A stretch of 64,000 bases of DNA from Mesostigma viride (lineage: Eukaryota; Streptophyta; Mesostigmatophyceae; Mesostigmatales; Mesostigmataceae), in contig RPFO01000156.1 in assembly GCA_009746045.1 (NCBI GenBank), positions 3,321,318 to 3,385,317 on the forward strand, written 5' to 3'. The notes below the pieces were generated by a model. It worked only from the letters and a program-made list of their open reading frames with translations. It searched no databases and was not told the origin of the DNA. This document shows, piece by piece, positions 1 to 14,100 of the stretch. Every line of letters starts with the position of its first letter. Positions within the stretch are counted from its first letter, which is position 1. The translations under genes were made by a program, and so were the position numbers.

Positions 1-96
1 TGTCCATACAACCCAGCCACAGAGACCCTTAGGAGGCACACCTACAGAGGAGCACACCGACAGAGTAACACTTTATCACATACCTAGGGTGTACAG

Positions 97-168
97 TATG
101 ACTTACAGAGAAGCACCCTATTGACTTACAGAGAGGCACCCTATGACTGATAGAGAAGCACCCTAGTG
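97..168. repeat. Short tandem repeat, about 24-bp unit x3 (intron 23)
   Basis: Three imperfect copies of a unit built on ACTTACAGAGAAGCACCCTA lie between the left edge and exon 23. The rest of the first 195 bases is intronic and shows nothing else. Confidence 0.7.
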
Positions 169-195
169 CCTACTGGACAAGCACGCAGCACCCAC

Positions 196-501
196 CTTCC
201 CCTCCTGCCTCAGCATCCGCGAGCGCAGGCGATGAAGGGGTCGCAGCCACCGCCGCGGCAGCGCCAGCCTCCCCGCGCGACGCTGGCCTGGCAGGGGCCC
301 CTGCCGCCGGTGCGTTGGCAGCAGCCAATGGGACGACCGGGGGAGCTGCTGGAGCTGCTGCCGCTGCTGCCGTGGCCGCGGCGGCGGCGGCTGCTGCCGT
401 CACCGTGGCGACATCCACCCCCTTTTGTGGTGGCACAGGTGGCGGCGCGGCAGCCGCTGGAGGCTTGCTCATCATTGCTGCCAGCCGCCCCTTGGCTTCG
501 G
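196..501 (-). CDS. NUA: NUA exon 23 (residues 1574-1675), last one in window
   Basis: 306-nt exon, acceptor CCCTTGCCGCAG, donor GAAG|GTGGGT. The two leading bases complete an Ala codon from exon 22 and give [16 protein letters not shown] low-complexity Ala/Pro-rich stretch follows. This fits the point where the coiled coil of NUA gives way to the unstructured C-terminal region. The exon ends one base into a codon, so at least one further exon lies to the left of the window. Confidence 0.75.
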
Positions 502-2116
502 CTGCGGCAAGGGGGGGAAAGTACCAGGGGGTGTGCCGCAAGCAGGCATTGCATTGAACGAAGCGATTGATGAGGGCAAGGGGGGTCAATGGTGTGGTGG
601 GGTTTTGTACTTGGGAGTATGACACGCTGCAGATGCAAGCTCATCTGGGTATACTGCAGGCCCCTGCGCTCAGTAGGGGCGCAAATTGTGGCCGTAAGCA
701 TGTGCCGGGAATCAGCCCCGAGGAGGTTCCCAAGAACAGCATAGCATTCATGGCACTAGGCAGGAGGAACAAGGGTGGCGGATGAACGCAGGTGTAGTAC
801 CAACAACAGCATGGTAGCACTAGGCAGGAGGAACAAGGGTGGCGGATGAACAGGTTTATTACCATGATAGGCGGATATGGGCCCTTACTGCTGCGATTAG
901 GAGATCAAGAATATGGGTCGAGTACCTAATGCCCTCTCTCATGACTGCTGCGATTAGGAGATCAAGAATATGGGTCGAGTACCTAATGCCCTCTCCCATG
1001 ACTGCTACGATTAGGAGATCAAGAATATGGGTTGAGTACCTAATGCCCTCTCTCATGACTGCTGCGATTAGGAGATCAAGAATATGGGTTGAGTACCTAA
1101 TGCCCTCTCTCATGACTGCTGCGATTAGGAGATCAAGAATATGGGTTGAGTACCTAATGCCCTCTCTCATGGAGCAGCTTGACATTCTAGGGGCCGTCGA
1201 AATGGGCATCAACGAACCACCCACCGACCCACCCAAGGGCACCGTTGCTGTAAACACCGGGAAAGGATTATGTGGAAGTGAGAACAACCCGAATGAGCTA
1301 GTATAAGTTCATGCTGGTTTCGCCCCTTCCTCATTTTCTCTTGCCACGTCGTGCATTTACTTCCAGAAGCCGCCCCCCCTCTGTCACTGCTTCCCTCCCT
1401 GCCCCCTTAGTCCTTCTCCTCCCCCCCCCTCACCTGCCCACGCCTCGCGCGCGTCACACGAGTGGCACCTTACCGCCACACGTCCAAGCTCACGCACGCA
1501 ATTCCCACTCTCCTTCTCGCCCGCAATCCCTTTCCTCGCCTCCTTCCCCCCCCCCCCCTCTTCCCTTTCCTCGCCTCCTCCCCCCCCCCTAAAATCCCAT
1601 TCCTTGCCTCCTCCCCCTCCCCCAAATCCCTTTCCTCGCCTCCTCCGCCCCCCAAATCCCTTTCCTCGCCTCTACACCCCCCCCCCCCCCCCCCCCAAAT
1701 CCCATTCCTCGCCTACTCCCCGCCTCCGAATCCCCACCTTCGGCCGCCTGCGCCTCGCGGACACGCGTCGCAAGCTCCTCGTTCTCCTTGGCCAGGCCCT
1801 CCTTCTCCCCCTGCAGGCGGTTGCGCTCCTCCTGCACCTTGCGGAACAGGGTCATGGCCTTCTTCTTCAGCAGGCCCTCCTTCTTGCGCTCCTCCTCCAC
1901 CCTCTCGCGCTCCTCCGTCACCTCCTTCTGGAGCTGCTCCAACTTGGCCTCCGCCTGGGCGGCCGCTGCCTCTGCCTCCAACTTTGCTTTGGCCACCGCG
2001 GCTTGCAGCGCCTGCCGGAGGGGGAACAACAGTGCAGAAAGGACCAGTGGTTGGTCATGTCACTCATATGATGGGTGGTCATATGATGGTGCGGATAGAT
2101 GGATAGATAGATAGAT

Positions 2117-2192
<76 letters not shown>

Positions 2193-5100
2193 GGATGGAT
2201 GGATGGATGGATGGATGGATGGATGGATGGATGGATGGATGGATGGATGGATGGATGGATGGATGGATGGATGGATGGATGGATGGATGGATGGATGGAT
2301 GGATGGATGGATGGATGGATGGATGGATGGATGGATGGATGGATGGATGGATGGATGGATGGATGGATGGATGGATGGATGGATGGATGGATGGATGGAT
2401 GGATGGATGGATGGATGGATGGATGGATGGATGGATGGATGGATGGATGGATGGATGGATGGATGGATGGATGGATGGATGGATGGATGGATGGATGGAT
2501 GGATGGATGGATGGATGGATGGATGGATGGATGGATGGATGGATGGATGGATGGATGGATGGATGGATGGATGGATGGATGGATGGATGGATGGATGGAT
2601 GGATGGATGGATGGATGGATGGATGGATGGATGGATGGATGGATGGATGGATGGATGGATGGATGGATGGATGGATGGATGGATGGATGGATGGATGGAT
2701 GGATGGATGGATGGATGGATGGATGGATGGATGGATGGATGGATGGATGGATGGATGGATGGATGGATGGATGGATGGATGGATGGATGGATGGATGGAT
2801 GGATGGATGGATGGATGGATGGATGGATGGATGGATGGATGGATGGATGGATGGATGGATGGATGGATGGATGGATGGATGGATGGATGGATGGATGGAT
2901 GGATGGATGGATGGATGGATGGATGGATGGATGGATGGATGGATGGATGGATGGATGGATGGATGGATGGATGGATGGATGGATGGATGGATGGATGGAT
3001 GGATGGATGGATGGATGGATGGATGGATGGATGGATGGATGGATGGATGGATGGATGGATGGATGGATGGATGGATGGATGGATGGATGGATGGATGGAT
3101 GGATGGATGGATGGATGGATGGATGGATGGATGGATGGATGGATGGATGGATGGATGGATGGATGGATGGATGGATGGATGGATGGATGGATGGATGGAT
3201 GGATGGATGGATGGATGGATGGATGGATGGATGGATGGATGGATGGATGGATGGATGGATGGATGGATGGATGGATGGATGGATGGATGGATGGATGGAT
3301 GGATGGATAGATAGATAGATAGATAGTGAGTGAGAGAGAGGGAGAGAGAGAGAGAGAGCGTGAGTGAGTGAGTGAGTGAGTGAGTGAGTGAGTGAGTGAG
3401 TGAGTGAGTGAGTGAGTGAGTGAGTGAGTGAGTGAGTGAGTGAGTGAGTGAGTGAGTGAGTGAGTGAGTGAGTGAGTGAGTGAGTGAGTGAGTGAGTGAG
3501 TGAGTGAGTGAGTGAGTGAGTGAGTGAGTGAGTGAGTGAGTGAGTGAGTGAGTCAGCGAGTGACTGAGTGACTGCGTGTGTGTGTCTGTGGATAAGGGGT
3601 GGGTACGCAATGGGTGGGCGGCACAAAATGGCGGAGGGTGGCTGTACAGTGGGTGGGTAAACGGTGATGAGGTCGAGGGTGGGTGTAGGAAATAGTGGTT
3701 ACATCAGGGCGAAGAAGGCCAAATATGGGCACCAGCATATGTATATGACCAGCGAATATCCACACATTCCTTGGATCTCAAAGCACAAAGGCTCTCCCCG
3801 ATGTGCCACGGACGACAAAGGCAGAGGGGTGGAGGACACACTGGCAACCCCCACGCCCGCATCATCCTCTACCCAACCATCACACGCCCACCCAGCCTCC
3901 CTACTCACCTGCTGCGTGGCGGCCCCCCCGCGCCCCTCATTCCTCAGCTTGGCCACCTGCGCGCGCAGCACCACCAGCGACTCCTCCTTGAGGTCCACCT
4001 TGGAGCGCGCCTCCTCCAGCTCGCGCTGCGCCTTGTCCAGGGACACCCTGGCCGCCTCCAGCTCCTTCTTCAGCGAGCCCAGGGACGCCTGGGCCAGCTT
4101 GAGCTCCTCCTTGGTGCGCGCCAGCTCCTCTTGGACCTGACAGGTGGCGGCCGATAGAGGAATGATGTGGTTGAAAGCCAGACACAAGGAACTTGTAGTA
4201 AGAAGAAGATCAATATCAAGTATTCCTACGAACAGCTGCCATCGCAATTGCAACCAGCCCTTTGTAAACCGGGCAAAAAGCCCAAAGGGCATGCGCTGGC
4301 GATGAATGAAAAAGGCGGTTGCCGTCAGCATCCTGCTGTGGATTCGCCAAGCTGCATGCACAAGTTGCTGGATGGCCTGCAAACAGGAATGCGCTTATCA
4401 TTAAATGCCTGTGTTGGGTTACAATCAACGTGTGCTTCATCCCCTGGCAAAGGCAACGACAAACAGGAGCCCCTGACAAAGGCCATAGGCAATCCTTACA
4501 ATCTATGAGACAACCAGTATTAGTCTATTTACTCCATTCACTAACCCCCCACATAACACCTTTTCCCCGTGGAAGACATCTGACCATCGCAGAGCCTTGC
4601 AGACATCTTCAAATAACGCATCGCATTGCACTCCTCCACATGGACCGCATCGTAGCTATGGGCTCATGGTCAACAACCACCGCCCATAGTATATTTTGAG
4701 TAGCGTGAGAAGATCACACGGACATTCATCTATGAATGCAGCACCGCCTTGCACTCCTCCAGGCTGACTGCCTTGTACCTAGGAGCCTATTATCAACAAT
4801 CCTCCGATGGTAAATTTTATAGTAGCAGGAGAAGATGTCACAGACATTCCTGTATAAATAACGCACCGCCTTGAACTCCTCCAGGTTGACCGCCTCGTAC
4901 TTGCTGGTGAGCTGCTCCGCGCGCTTCTGCCACCTGTCACGCTCCCCTTTGAGCATCTCGCGGTCCAAGGCCTCTGCCTCCGCCGCCGCCTGCAGGGTGC
5001 CAGGGACCACCCAGGGACAAACGAGCCGATGGCGCTGTCAGCAGATGACGAGCTGCTATATACTACATATGACGAGCTGCTCTATACTACATACGACAAG

Positions 5101-8100
5101 CTGGTATATACTACATATGACGAGCTGCTATATACTTCATACTTCACACTCTATATATCCATGAGACAACCAGCGCAGGCCAGAAATCTGGCCAGTCCGG
5201 ACCATGGTAGCTCGAGCCTGCCGATATCTTATCCGCGTTTTCGAGTCGTTCGTGATGATGGATATGTATGGAGATGGACATGTGTACACACTATAAATGT
5301 ACTCCTTCATATACAGTATTCTATATATGTACTATACATGTACTCCTTCGTATACAGTATTCTATATATGTACTACATATGTACTCCTTCATATATAGTA
5401 TTTTCACTTCCGTAATTTTTCATTCTCGATGAATATATGAACTACTGCATAAATGATGACACTTCAACATAGATACCGACACTAGGGGACACTATCGACA
5501 CTGAGCATATTTGTAGTCATGGTACAACTACAAGGTGTCCGTCGACTATCTTCTCTGTCATGCTCAGATGCCGAATCCTATTCTACATCCGCCAATCATT
5601 TGACCCCCTACAGACATCAACCCACCCACCGTGTGCTCCCTCAGTTCAGCATAGCCCACAACCGCTTATTAAACCATTCACCCGCCACCCACCTTGTGCT
5701 CCCTCAGTTCAGCATAGTCCACAACCGCTTATTAAACCATTCACCCGCCATCCACCCTGTGCTCCCTCAGTTCAGCATAGTCCACAACCGCTTATTAAAC
5801 CATTCACCCGCCACCCACCCTGTGCTCCCTCAGTTCAGCATAGTCCACAACCGCTTATTAAACCATTCACCCGCCACCCACCCTGTGCTCCCTCAGTTCA
5901 GCATAGTCCACAACCGCTTATTAAACCATTCACCCGCCACCCACCTGTGCTCCCTCAGTTCAGCATAGTCCACAACCGCTTATTAAACCATTCACCCGCC
6001 ACCCACCCTGTGCTCCCTCAGTTCAGCATAGTCCACAACCGCTTATTAAACCATTCACCCGCCACCCACCCTGTGCTCCCTCAGTTCAGCATAGTCCACA
6101 ACCGCTTATTAAACCATTCACCCGCCACCCACCCTGTGCTCCCTCAGTTCAGCATAGTCCACAACCGCTTATTAAACCATTCACCCGCCACCCACCTGTG
6201 CTCCCTCAGTTCAGCATAGTCCACAACCGCTTATTAAACCATTCACCCGCCACCCACCTGTGCTCCCTCAGTTCAGCATAGTCCACAACCGCTTATTAAA
6301 CCATTCACCCGCCACCCACCCTGTGCTCCCTCAGTTCAGCATAGTCCACAACCGCTTATTAAACCATTCACCCGCCACCCACCCTGTGCTCCCTCAGTTC
6401 AGCATAGTCCACAACCGCTTATTAAACCATTCACCCGCCACCCACCCTGTGCTCCCTCAGTTCAGCATAGTCCACAACCGCTTATTAAACCATTCACCCG
6501 CCACCCACCCTGTGCTCCCTCAGTTCAGCATAGTCCACAACCGCTTATTAAACCATTCACCCGCCACCCACCCTGTGCTCCCTCAGTTCAGCATAGTCCA
6601 CAACCGCTTATTAAACCATTCACCCGCCACCCACCCTGTGCTCCCTCAGTTCAGCATAGTCCACAACCGCTTATTAAACCATTCACCCGCCACCCACCCT
6701 GTGCTCCCTCAGTTCAGCATAGTCCACAACCGCTTATTAAACCATTCACCCGCCACCCACCCTGTGCTCCCTCAGTTCAGCATAGTCCACAACCGCTTAT
6801 TAAACCATTCACCCGCCACCCACCTGTGCTCCCTCAGTTCAGCATAGTCCACAACCGCTTATTAAACCATTCACCCGCCACCCACCCTGTGCTCCCTCAG
6901 TTCAGCATAGTCCACAACCGCTTATTAAACCATTCACCCGCCACCCACCCTGTGCTCCCTCAGTTCAGCATAGTCCACAACCGCTTATTAAACCATTCAC
7001 CCGCCACCCACCCTGTGCTCCCTCAGTTCAGCATAGTCCACAACCGCTTATTAAACCATTCACCCGCCACCCACCCTGTGCTCCCTCAGTTCAGCATAGT
7101 CCACAACCGCTTATTAAACCATTCACCCGCCACCCACCGTGTGCTCCCTCAGTTCAGCATAGTCCACAACCGCTTATTAAACCATTCACCCGCCACCCAC
7201 CCTGTGCTCCCTCAGTTCAGCATAGTCCACAACCGCTTATTAAACCATTCACCCGCCACCCACCCTGTGCTCCCTCAGTTCAGCATAGTCCACAACCGCT
7301 TATTAAACCATTCACCCGCCACCCACCCTGTGCTCCCTCAGTTCAGCATAGTCCACAACCGCTTATTAAACCATTCACCCGCCCCACCGTGTGCTCCCTC
7401 AGTTCAGCATAGTCCACAACCGCTTATTAAACCATTCACCCGCCACCACCTGTGCTCCCTCAGTTCAGCATAGTCCACAACCGCTTATTAAACCATTCAC
7501 CCGCCACCCACCTGTGCTCCCTCAGTTCAGCATAGTCCACAACCGCTTATTAAACCATTCACCCGCCACCCACCCTGTGCTCCCTCAGTTCAGCATAGTC
7601 CACAACCGCTTATTAAACCATTCACCCGCCACCCACCCTGTGCTCCCTCAGTTCAGCATAGTCCACAACCGCTTATTAAACCATTCACCCGCCACCCACC
7701 CTGTGCTCCCTCAGTTCAGCATAGTCCACAACCGCTTATTAAACCATTCACCCGCCACCCACCCTGTGCTCCCTCAGTTCAGCATAGTCCACAACCGCTT
7801 ATTAAACCATTCACCCGCCACCCACCCTGTGCTCCCTCAGTTCAGCATAGTCCACAACCGCTTATTAAACCATTCACCCGCCACCCACCCTGTGCTCCCT
7901 CAGTTCAGCATAGTCCACAACCGCTTATTAAACCATTCACCCGCCATCCACCCTGTGCTCCCTCAGTTCAGCATAGTCCACAACCGCTTATTAAACCATT
8001 CACCCGCCACCCACCCTGTGCTCCCTCAGTTCAGCATAGTCCACAACCGCTTATTAAACCATTCACCCGCCACCCACCCTGTGCTCCCTCAGTTCAGCAT

Positions 8101-11100
8101 AGTCCACAACCGCTTATTAAACCATTCACCCGCCACCCACCCTGTGCTCCCTCAGTTCAGCATAGTCCACAACCGCTTATTAAACCATTCACCCGCCACC
8201 CACCCTGTGCTCCCTCAGTTCAGCATAGTCCACAACCGCTTATTAAACCATTCACCCGCCACCCCACCTGTGCTCCCTCAGTTCAGCATAGTCCACAACC
8301 GCTTATTAAACCATTCACCCGCCACCCACCCTGTGCTCCCTCAGTTCAGCATAGTCCACAACCGCTTATTAAACCATTCACCCGCCACCCACCCTGTGCT
8401 CCCTCAGTTCAGCATAGTCCACAACCGCTTATTAAACCATTCACCCGCCACCCACCCTGTGCTCCCTCAGTTCAGCATAGTCCACAACCGCTTATTAAAC
8501 CATTCACCCGCCATCCACCCTGTGCTCCCTCAGTTCAGCATAGTCCACAACCGCTTATTAAACCATTCACCCGCCATCCACCCTGTGCTCCCTCAGTTCA
8601 GCATAGTCCACAACCGCTTATTAAACCATTCACCCGCCACCCACCCTGTGCTCCCTCAGTTCAGCATAGTCCACAACCGCTTATTAAACCATTCACCCGC
8701 CACCCACCCTGTGCTCCCTCAGTTCAGCATAGTCCACAACCGCTTATTAAACCATTCACCCGCCACCCACCCTGTGCTCCCTCAGTTCAGCATAGTCCAC
8801 AACCGCTTATTAAACCATTCACCCGCCACCCACCTGTGCTCCCTCAGTTCAGCATAGTCCACAACCGCTTATTAAACCATTCACCCGCCACCCACCCTGT
8901 GCTCCCTCAGTTCAGCATAGTCCACAACCGCTTATTAAACCATTCACCCGCCACCCACCCTGTGCTCCCTCAGTTCAGCATAGTCCACAACCGCTTATTA
9001 AACCATTCACCCGCCACCCACCCTGTGCTCCCTCAGTTCAGCATAGTCCACAACCGCTTATTAAACCATTCACCCGCCACCCACCCTGTGCTCCCTCAGT
9101 TCAGCATAGTCCACAACCGCTTATTAAACCATTCACCCGCCACCCACCCTGTGCTCCCTCAGTTCAGCATAGTCCACAACCGCTTATTAAACCATTCACC
9201 CGCCACCCACCCTGTGCTCCCTCAGTTCAGCATAGTCCACAACCGCTTATTAAACCATTCACCCGCCACCCACCCTGTGCTCCCTCAGTTCAGCATAGTC
9301 CACAACCGCTTATTAAACCATTCACCCGCCACCCACCCTGTGCTCCCTCAGTTCAGCATAGTCCACAACCGCTTATTAAACCATTCACCCGCCACCCACC
9401 CTGTGCTCCCTCAGTTCAGCATAGTCCACAACCGCTTATTAAACCATTCACCCGCCACCCACCCTGTGCTCCCTCAGTTCAGCATAGTCCACAACCGCTT
9501 ATTAAACCATTCACCCGCCACCCACCCTGTGCTCCCTCAGTTCAGCATAGTCCACAACCGCTTATTAAACCATTCACCCGCCACCCACCCTGTGCTCCCT
9601 CAGTTCAGCATAGTCCACAACCGCTTATTAAACCATTCACCCGCCACCCACCCTGTGCTCCCTCAGTTCAGCATAGTCCACAACCGCTTATTAAACCATT
9701 CACCCGCCACCCACCCTGTGCTCCCTCAGTTCAGCATAGTCCACAACCGCTTATTAAACCATTCACCCGCCACCCACCCTGTGCTCCCTCAGTTCAGCAT
9801 AGTCCACAACCGCTTATTAAACCATTCACCCGCCACCCACCCTGTGCTCCCTCAGTTCAGCATAGTCCACAACCGCTTATTAAACCATTCACCCGCCACC
9901 CACCCTGTGCTCCCTCAGTTCAGCATAGTCCACAACCGCTTATTAAACCATTCACCCGCCACCCACCCTGTGCTCCCTCAGTTCAGCATAGTCCACAACC
10001 GCTTATTAAACCATTCACCCGCCACCCACCCTGTGCTCCCTCAGTTCAGCATAGTCCACAACCGCTTATTAAACCATTCACCCGCCACCCACCCTGTGCT
10101 CCCTCAGTTCAGCATAGTCCACAACCGCTTATTAAACCATTCACCCGCCACCCACCCTGTGCTCCCTCAGTTCAGCATAGTCCACAACCGCTTATTAAAC
10201 CATTCACCCGCCACCCACCCTGTGCTCCCTCAGTTCAGCATAGTCCACAACCGCTTATTAAACCATTCACCCGCCATCCACCCTGTGCTCCCTCAGTTCA
10301 GCATAGTCCACAACCGCTTATTAAACCATTCACCCGCCACCCACCCTGTGCTCCCTCAGTTCAGCATAGTCCACAACCGCTTATTAAACCATTCACCCGC
10401 CACCCACCTGTGCTCCCTCAGTTCAGCATAGTCCACAACCGCTTATTAAACCATTCACCCGCCACCCACCCTGTGCTCCCTCAGTTCAGCATAGTCCACA
10501 ACCGCTTATTAAACCATTCACCCGCCACCCACCCTGTGCTCCCTCAGTTCAGCATAGTCCACAACCGCTTATTAAACCATTCACCCGCCACCCACCCTGT
10601 GCTCCCTCAGTTCAGCATAGTCCACAACCGCTTATTAAACCATTCACCCGCCACCCACCCTGTGCTCCCTCAGTTCAGCATAGTCCACAACCGCTTATTA
10701 AACCATTCACCCGCCACCACCCTGTGCTCCCTCAGTTCAGCATAGTCCACAACCGCTTATTAAACCATTCACCCGCCACCCACCCTGTGCTCCCTCAGTT
10801 CAGCATAGTCCACAACCGCTTATTAAACCATTCACCCGCCACCACCCTGTGCTCCCTCAGTTCAGCATAGTCCACAACCGCTTATTAAACCATTCACCCG
10901 CCACCCACCCTGTGCTCCCTCAGTTCAGCATAGTCCACAACCGCTTATTAAACCATTCACCCGCCACCCACCCTGTGCTCCCTCAGTTCAGCATAGTCCA
11001 CAACCGCTTATTAAACCATTCACCCGCCACCACCCTGTGCTCCCTCAGTTCAGCATAGTCCACAACCGCTTATTAAACCATTCACCCGCCACCCACCCTG

Positions 11101-14100
11101 TGCTCCCTCAGTTCAGCATAGTCCACAACCGCTTATTAAACCATTCACCCGCCACCCACCCTGTGCTCCCTCAGTTCAGCATAGTCCACAACCGCTTATT
11201 AAACCATTCACCCGCCACCCACCCTGTGCTCCCTCAGTTCAGCATAGTCCACAACCGCTTATTAAACCATTCACCCGCCACCCACCTGTGCTCCCTCAGT
11301 TCAGCATAGTCCACAACCGCTTATTAAACCATTCACCCGCCACCCACCTGTGCTCCCTCAGTTCAGCATAGTCCACAACCGCTTATTAAACCATTCACCC
11401 GCCACCACCCTGTGCTCCCTCAGTTCAGCATAGTCCACAACCGCTTATTAAACCATTCACCCGCCACCCACCCTGTGCTCCCTCAGTTCAGCATAGTCCA
11501 CAACCGCTTATTAAACCATTCACCCGCCACCCACCCTGTGCTCCCTCAGTTCAGCATAGTCCACAACCGCTTATTAAACCATTCACCCGCCACCCACCCT
11601 GTGCTCCCTCAGTTCAGCATAGTCCACAACCGCTTATTAAACCATTCACCCGCCACCCACCCTGTGCTCCCTCAGTTCAGCATAGTCCACAACCGCTTAT
11701 TAAACCATTCACCCGCCACCCACCCTGTGCTCCCTCAGTTCAGCATAGTCCACAACCGCTTATTAAACCATTCACCCGCCACCCACCCTGTGCTCCCTCA
11801 GTTCAGCATAGTCCACAACCGCTTATTAAACCATTCACCCGCCACCCACCCTGTGCTCCCTCAGTTCAGCATAGTCCACAACCGCTTATTAAACCATTCA
11901 CCCGCCACCCACCCTGTGCTCCCTCAGTTCAGCATAGTCCACAACCGCTTATTAAACCATTCACCCGCCACCCACCCTGTGCTCCCTCAGTTCAGCATAG
12001 TCCACAACCGCTTATTAAACCATTCACCCGCCACCCACCCTGTGCTCCCTCAGTTCAGCATAGTCCACAACCGCTTATTAAACCATTCACCCGCCACCCA
12101 CCTGTGCTCCCTCAGTTCAGCATAGTCCACAACCGCTTATTAAACCATTCACCCGCCATCCACCCTGTGCTCCCTCAGTTCAGCATAGTCCACAACCGCT
12201 TATTAAACCATTCACCCGCCACCCACCCTGTGCTCCCTCAGTTCAGCATAGTCCACAACCGCTTATTAAACCATTCACCCGCCACCACCCTGTGCTCCCT
12301 CAGTTCAGCATAGTCCACAACCGCTTATTAAACCATTCACCCGCCACCCACCCTGTGCTCCCTCAGTTCAGCATAGTCCACAACCGCTTATTAAACCATT
12401 CACCCGCCACCCACCTGTGCTCCCTCAGTTCAGCATAGTCCACAACCGCTTATTAAACCATTCACCCGCCACCCACCCTGTGCTCCCTCAGTTCAGCATA
12501 GTCCACAACCGCTTATTAAACCATTCACCCGCCACCACCTGTGCTCCCTCAGTTCAGCATAGTCCACAACCGCTTATTAAACCATTCACCCGCCACCCAC
12601 CCTGTGCTCCCTCAGTTCAGCATAGTCCACAACCGCTTATTAAACCATTCACCCGCCACCCACCTGTGCTCCCTCAGTTCAGCATAGTCCACAACCGCTT
12701 ATTAAACCATTCACCCGCCACCCACCTGTGCTCCCTCAGTTCAGCATAGTCCACAACCGCTTATTAAACCATTCACCCGCCACCCACCCTGTGCTCCCTC
12801 AGTTCAGCATAGTCCACAACCGCTTATTAAACCATTCACCCGCCACCCACCCTGTGCTCCCTCAGTTCAGCATAGTCCACAACCGCTTATTAAACCATTC
12901 ACCCGCCATCCACCTGTGCTCCCTCAGTTCAGCATAGTCCACAACCGCTTATTAAACCATTCACCCGCCACCCACCCTGTGCTCCCTCAGTTCAGCATAG
13001 TCCACAACCGCTTATTAAACCATTCACCCGCCACCCACCCTGTGCTCCCTCAGTTCAGCATAGTCCACAACCGCTTATTAAACCATTCACCCGCCACCCA
13101 CCCTGTGCTCCCTCAGTTCAGCATAGTCCACAACCGCTTATTAAACCATTCACCCGCCACCACCCTGTGCTCCCTCAGTTCAGCATAGTCCACAACCGCT
13201 TATTAAACCATTCACCCGCCACCCACCCTGTGCTCCCTCAGTTCAGCATAGTCCACAACCGCTTATTAAACCATTCACCCGCCACCCACCCTGTGCTCCC
13301 TCAGTTCAGCATAGTCCACAACCGCTTATTAAACCATTCACCCGCCATCCACCTGTGCTCCCTCAGTTCAGCATAGTCCACAACCGCTTATTAAACCATT
13401 CACCCGCCACCCACCCTGTGCTCCCTCAGTTCAGCATAGTCCACAACCGCTTATTAAACCATTCACCCGCCATCCACCCTGTGCTCCCTCAGTTCAGCAT
13501 AGTCCACAACCGCTTATTAAACCATTCACCCGCCACCCACCCTGTGCTCCCTCAGTTCAGCATAGTCCACAACCGCTTATTAAACCATTCACCCGCCACC
13601 CACCCTGTGCTCCCTCAGTTCAGCATAGTCCACAACCGCTTATTAAACCATTCACCCGCCACCACCTGTGCTCCCTCAGTTCAGCATAGTCCACAACCGC
13701 TTATTAAACCATTCACCCGCCACCCACCCTGTGCTCCCTCAGTTCAGCATAGTCCACAACCGCTTATTAAACCATTCACCCGCCACCCACCTGTGCTCCC
13801 TCAGTTCAGCATAGTCCACAACCGCTTATTAAACCATTCACCCGCCACCCACCCTGTGCTCCCTCAGTTCAGCATAGTCCACAACCGCTTATTAAACCAT
13901 TCACCCGCCACCCACCCTGTGCTCCCTCAGTTCAGCATAGTCCACAACCGCTTATTAAACCATTCACCCGCCACCCACCTGTGCTCCCTCAGTTCAGCAT
14001 AGTCCACAACCGCTTATTAAACCATTCACCCGCCACCCACCCTGTGCTCCCTCAGTTCAGCATAGTCCACAACCGCTTATTAAACCATTCACCCGCCACC

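Noticed and set aside
2060-3626. Reading frames of IHPS, LTHS and MDGW repeats
   Set aside because: Translations of pure tetranucleotide arrays in all frames and both strands; no flanking coding signal.
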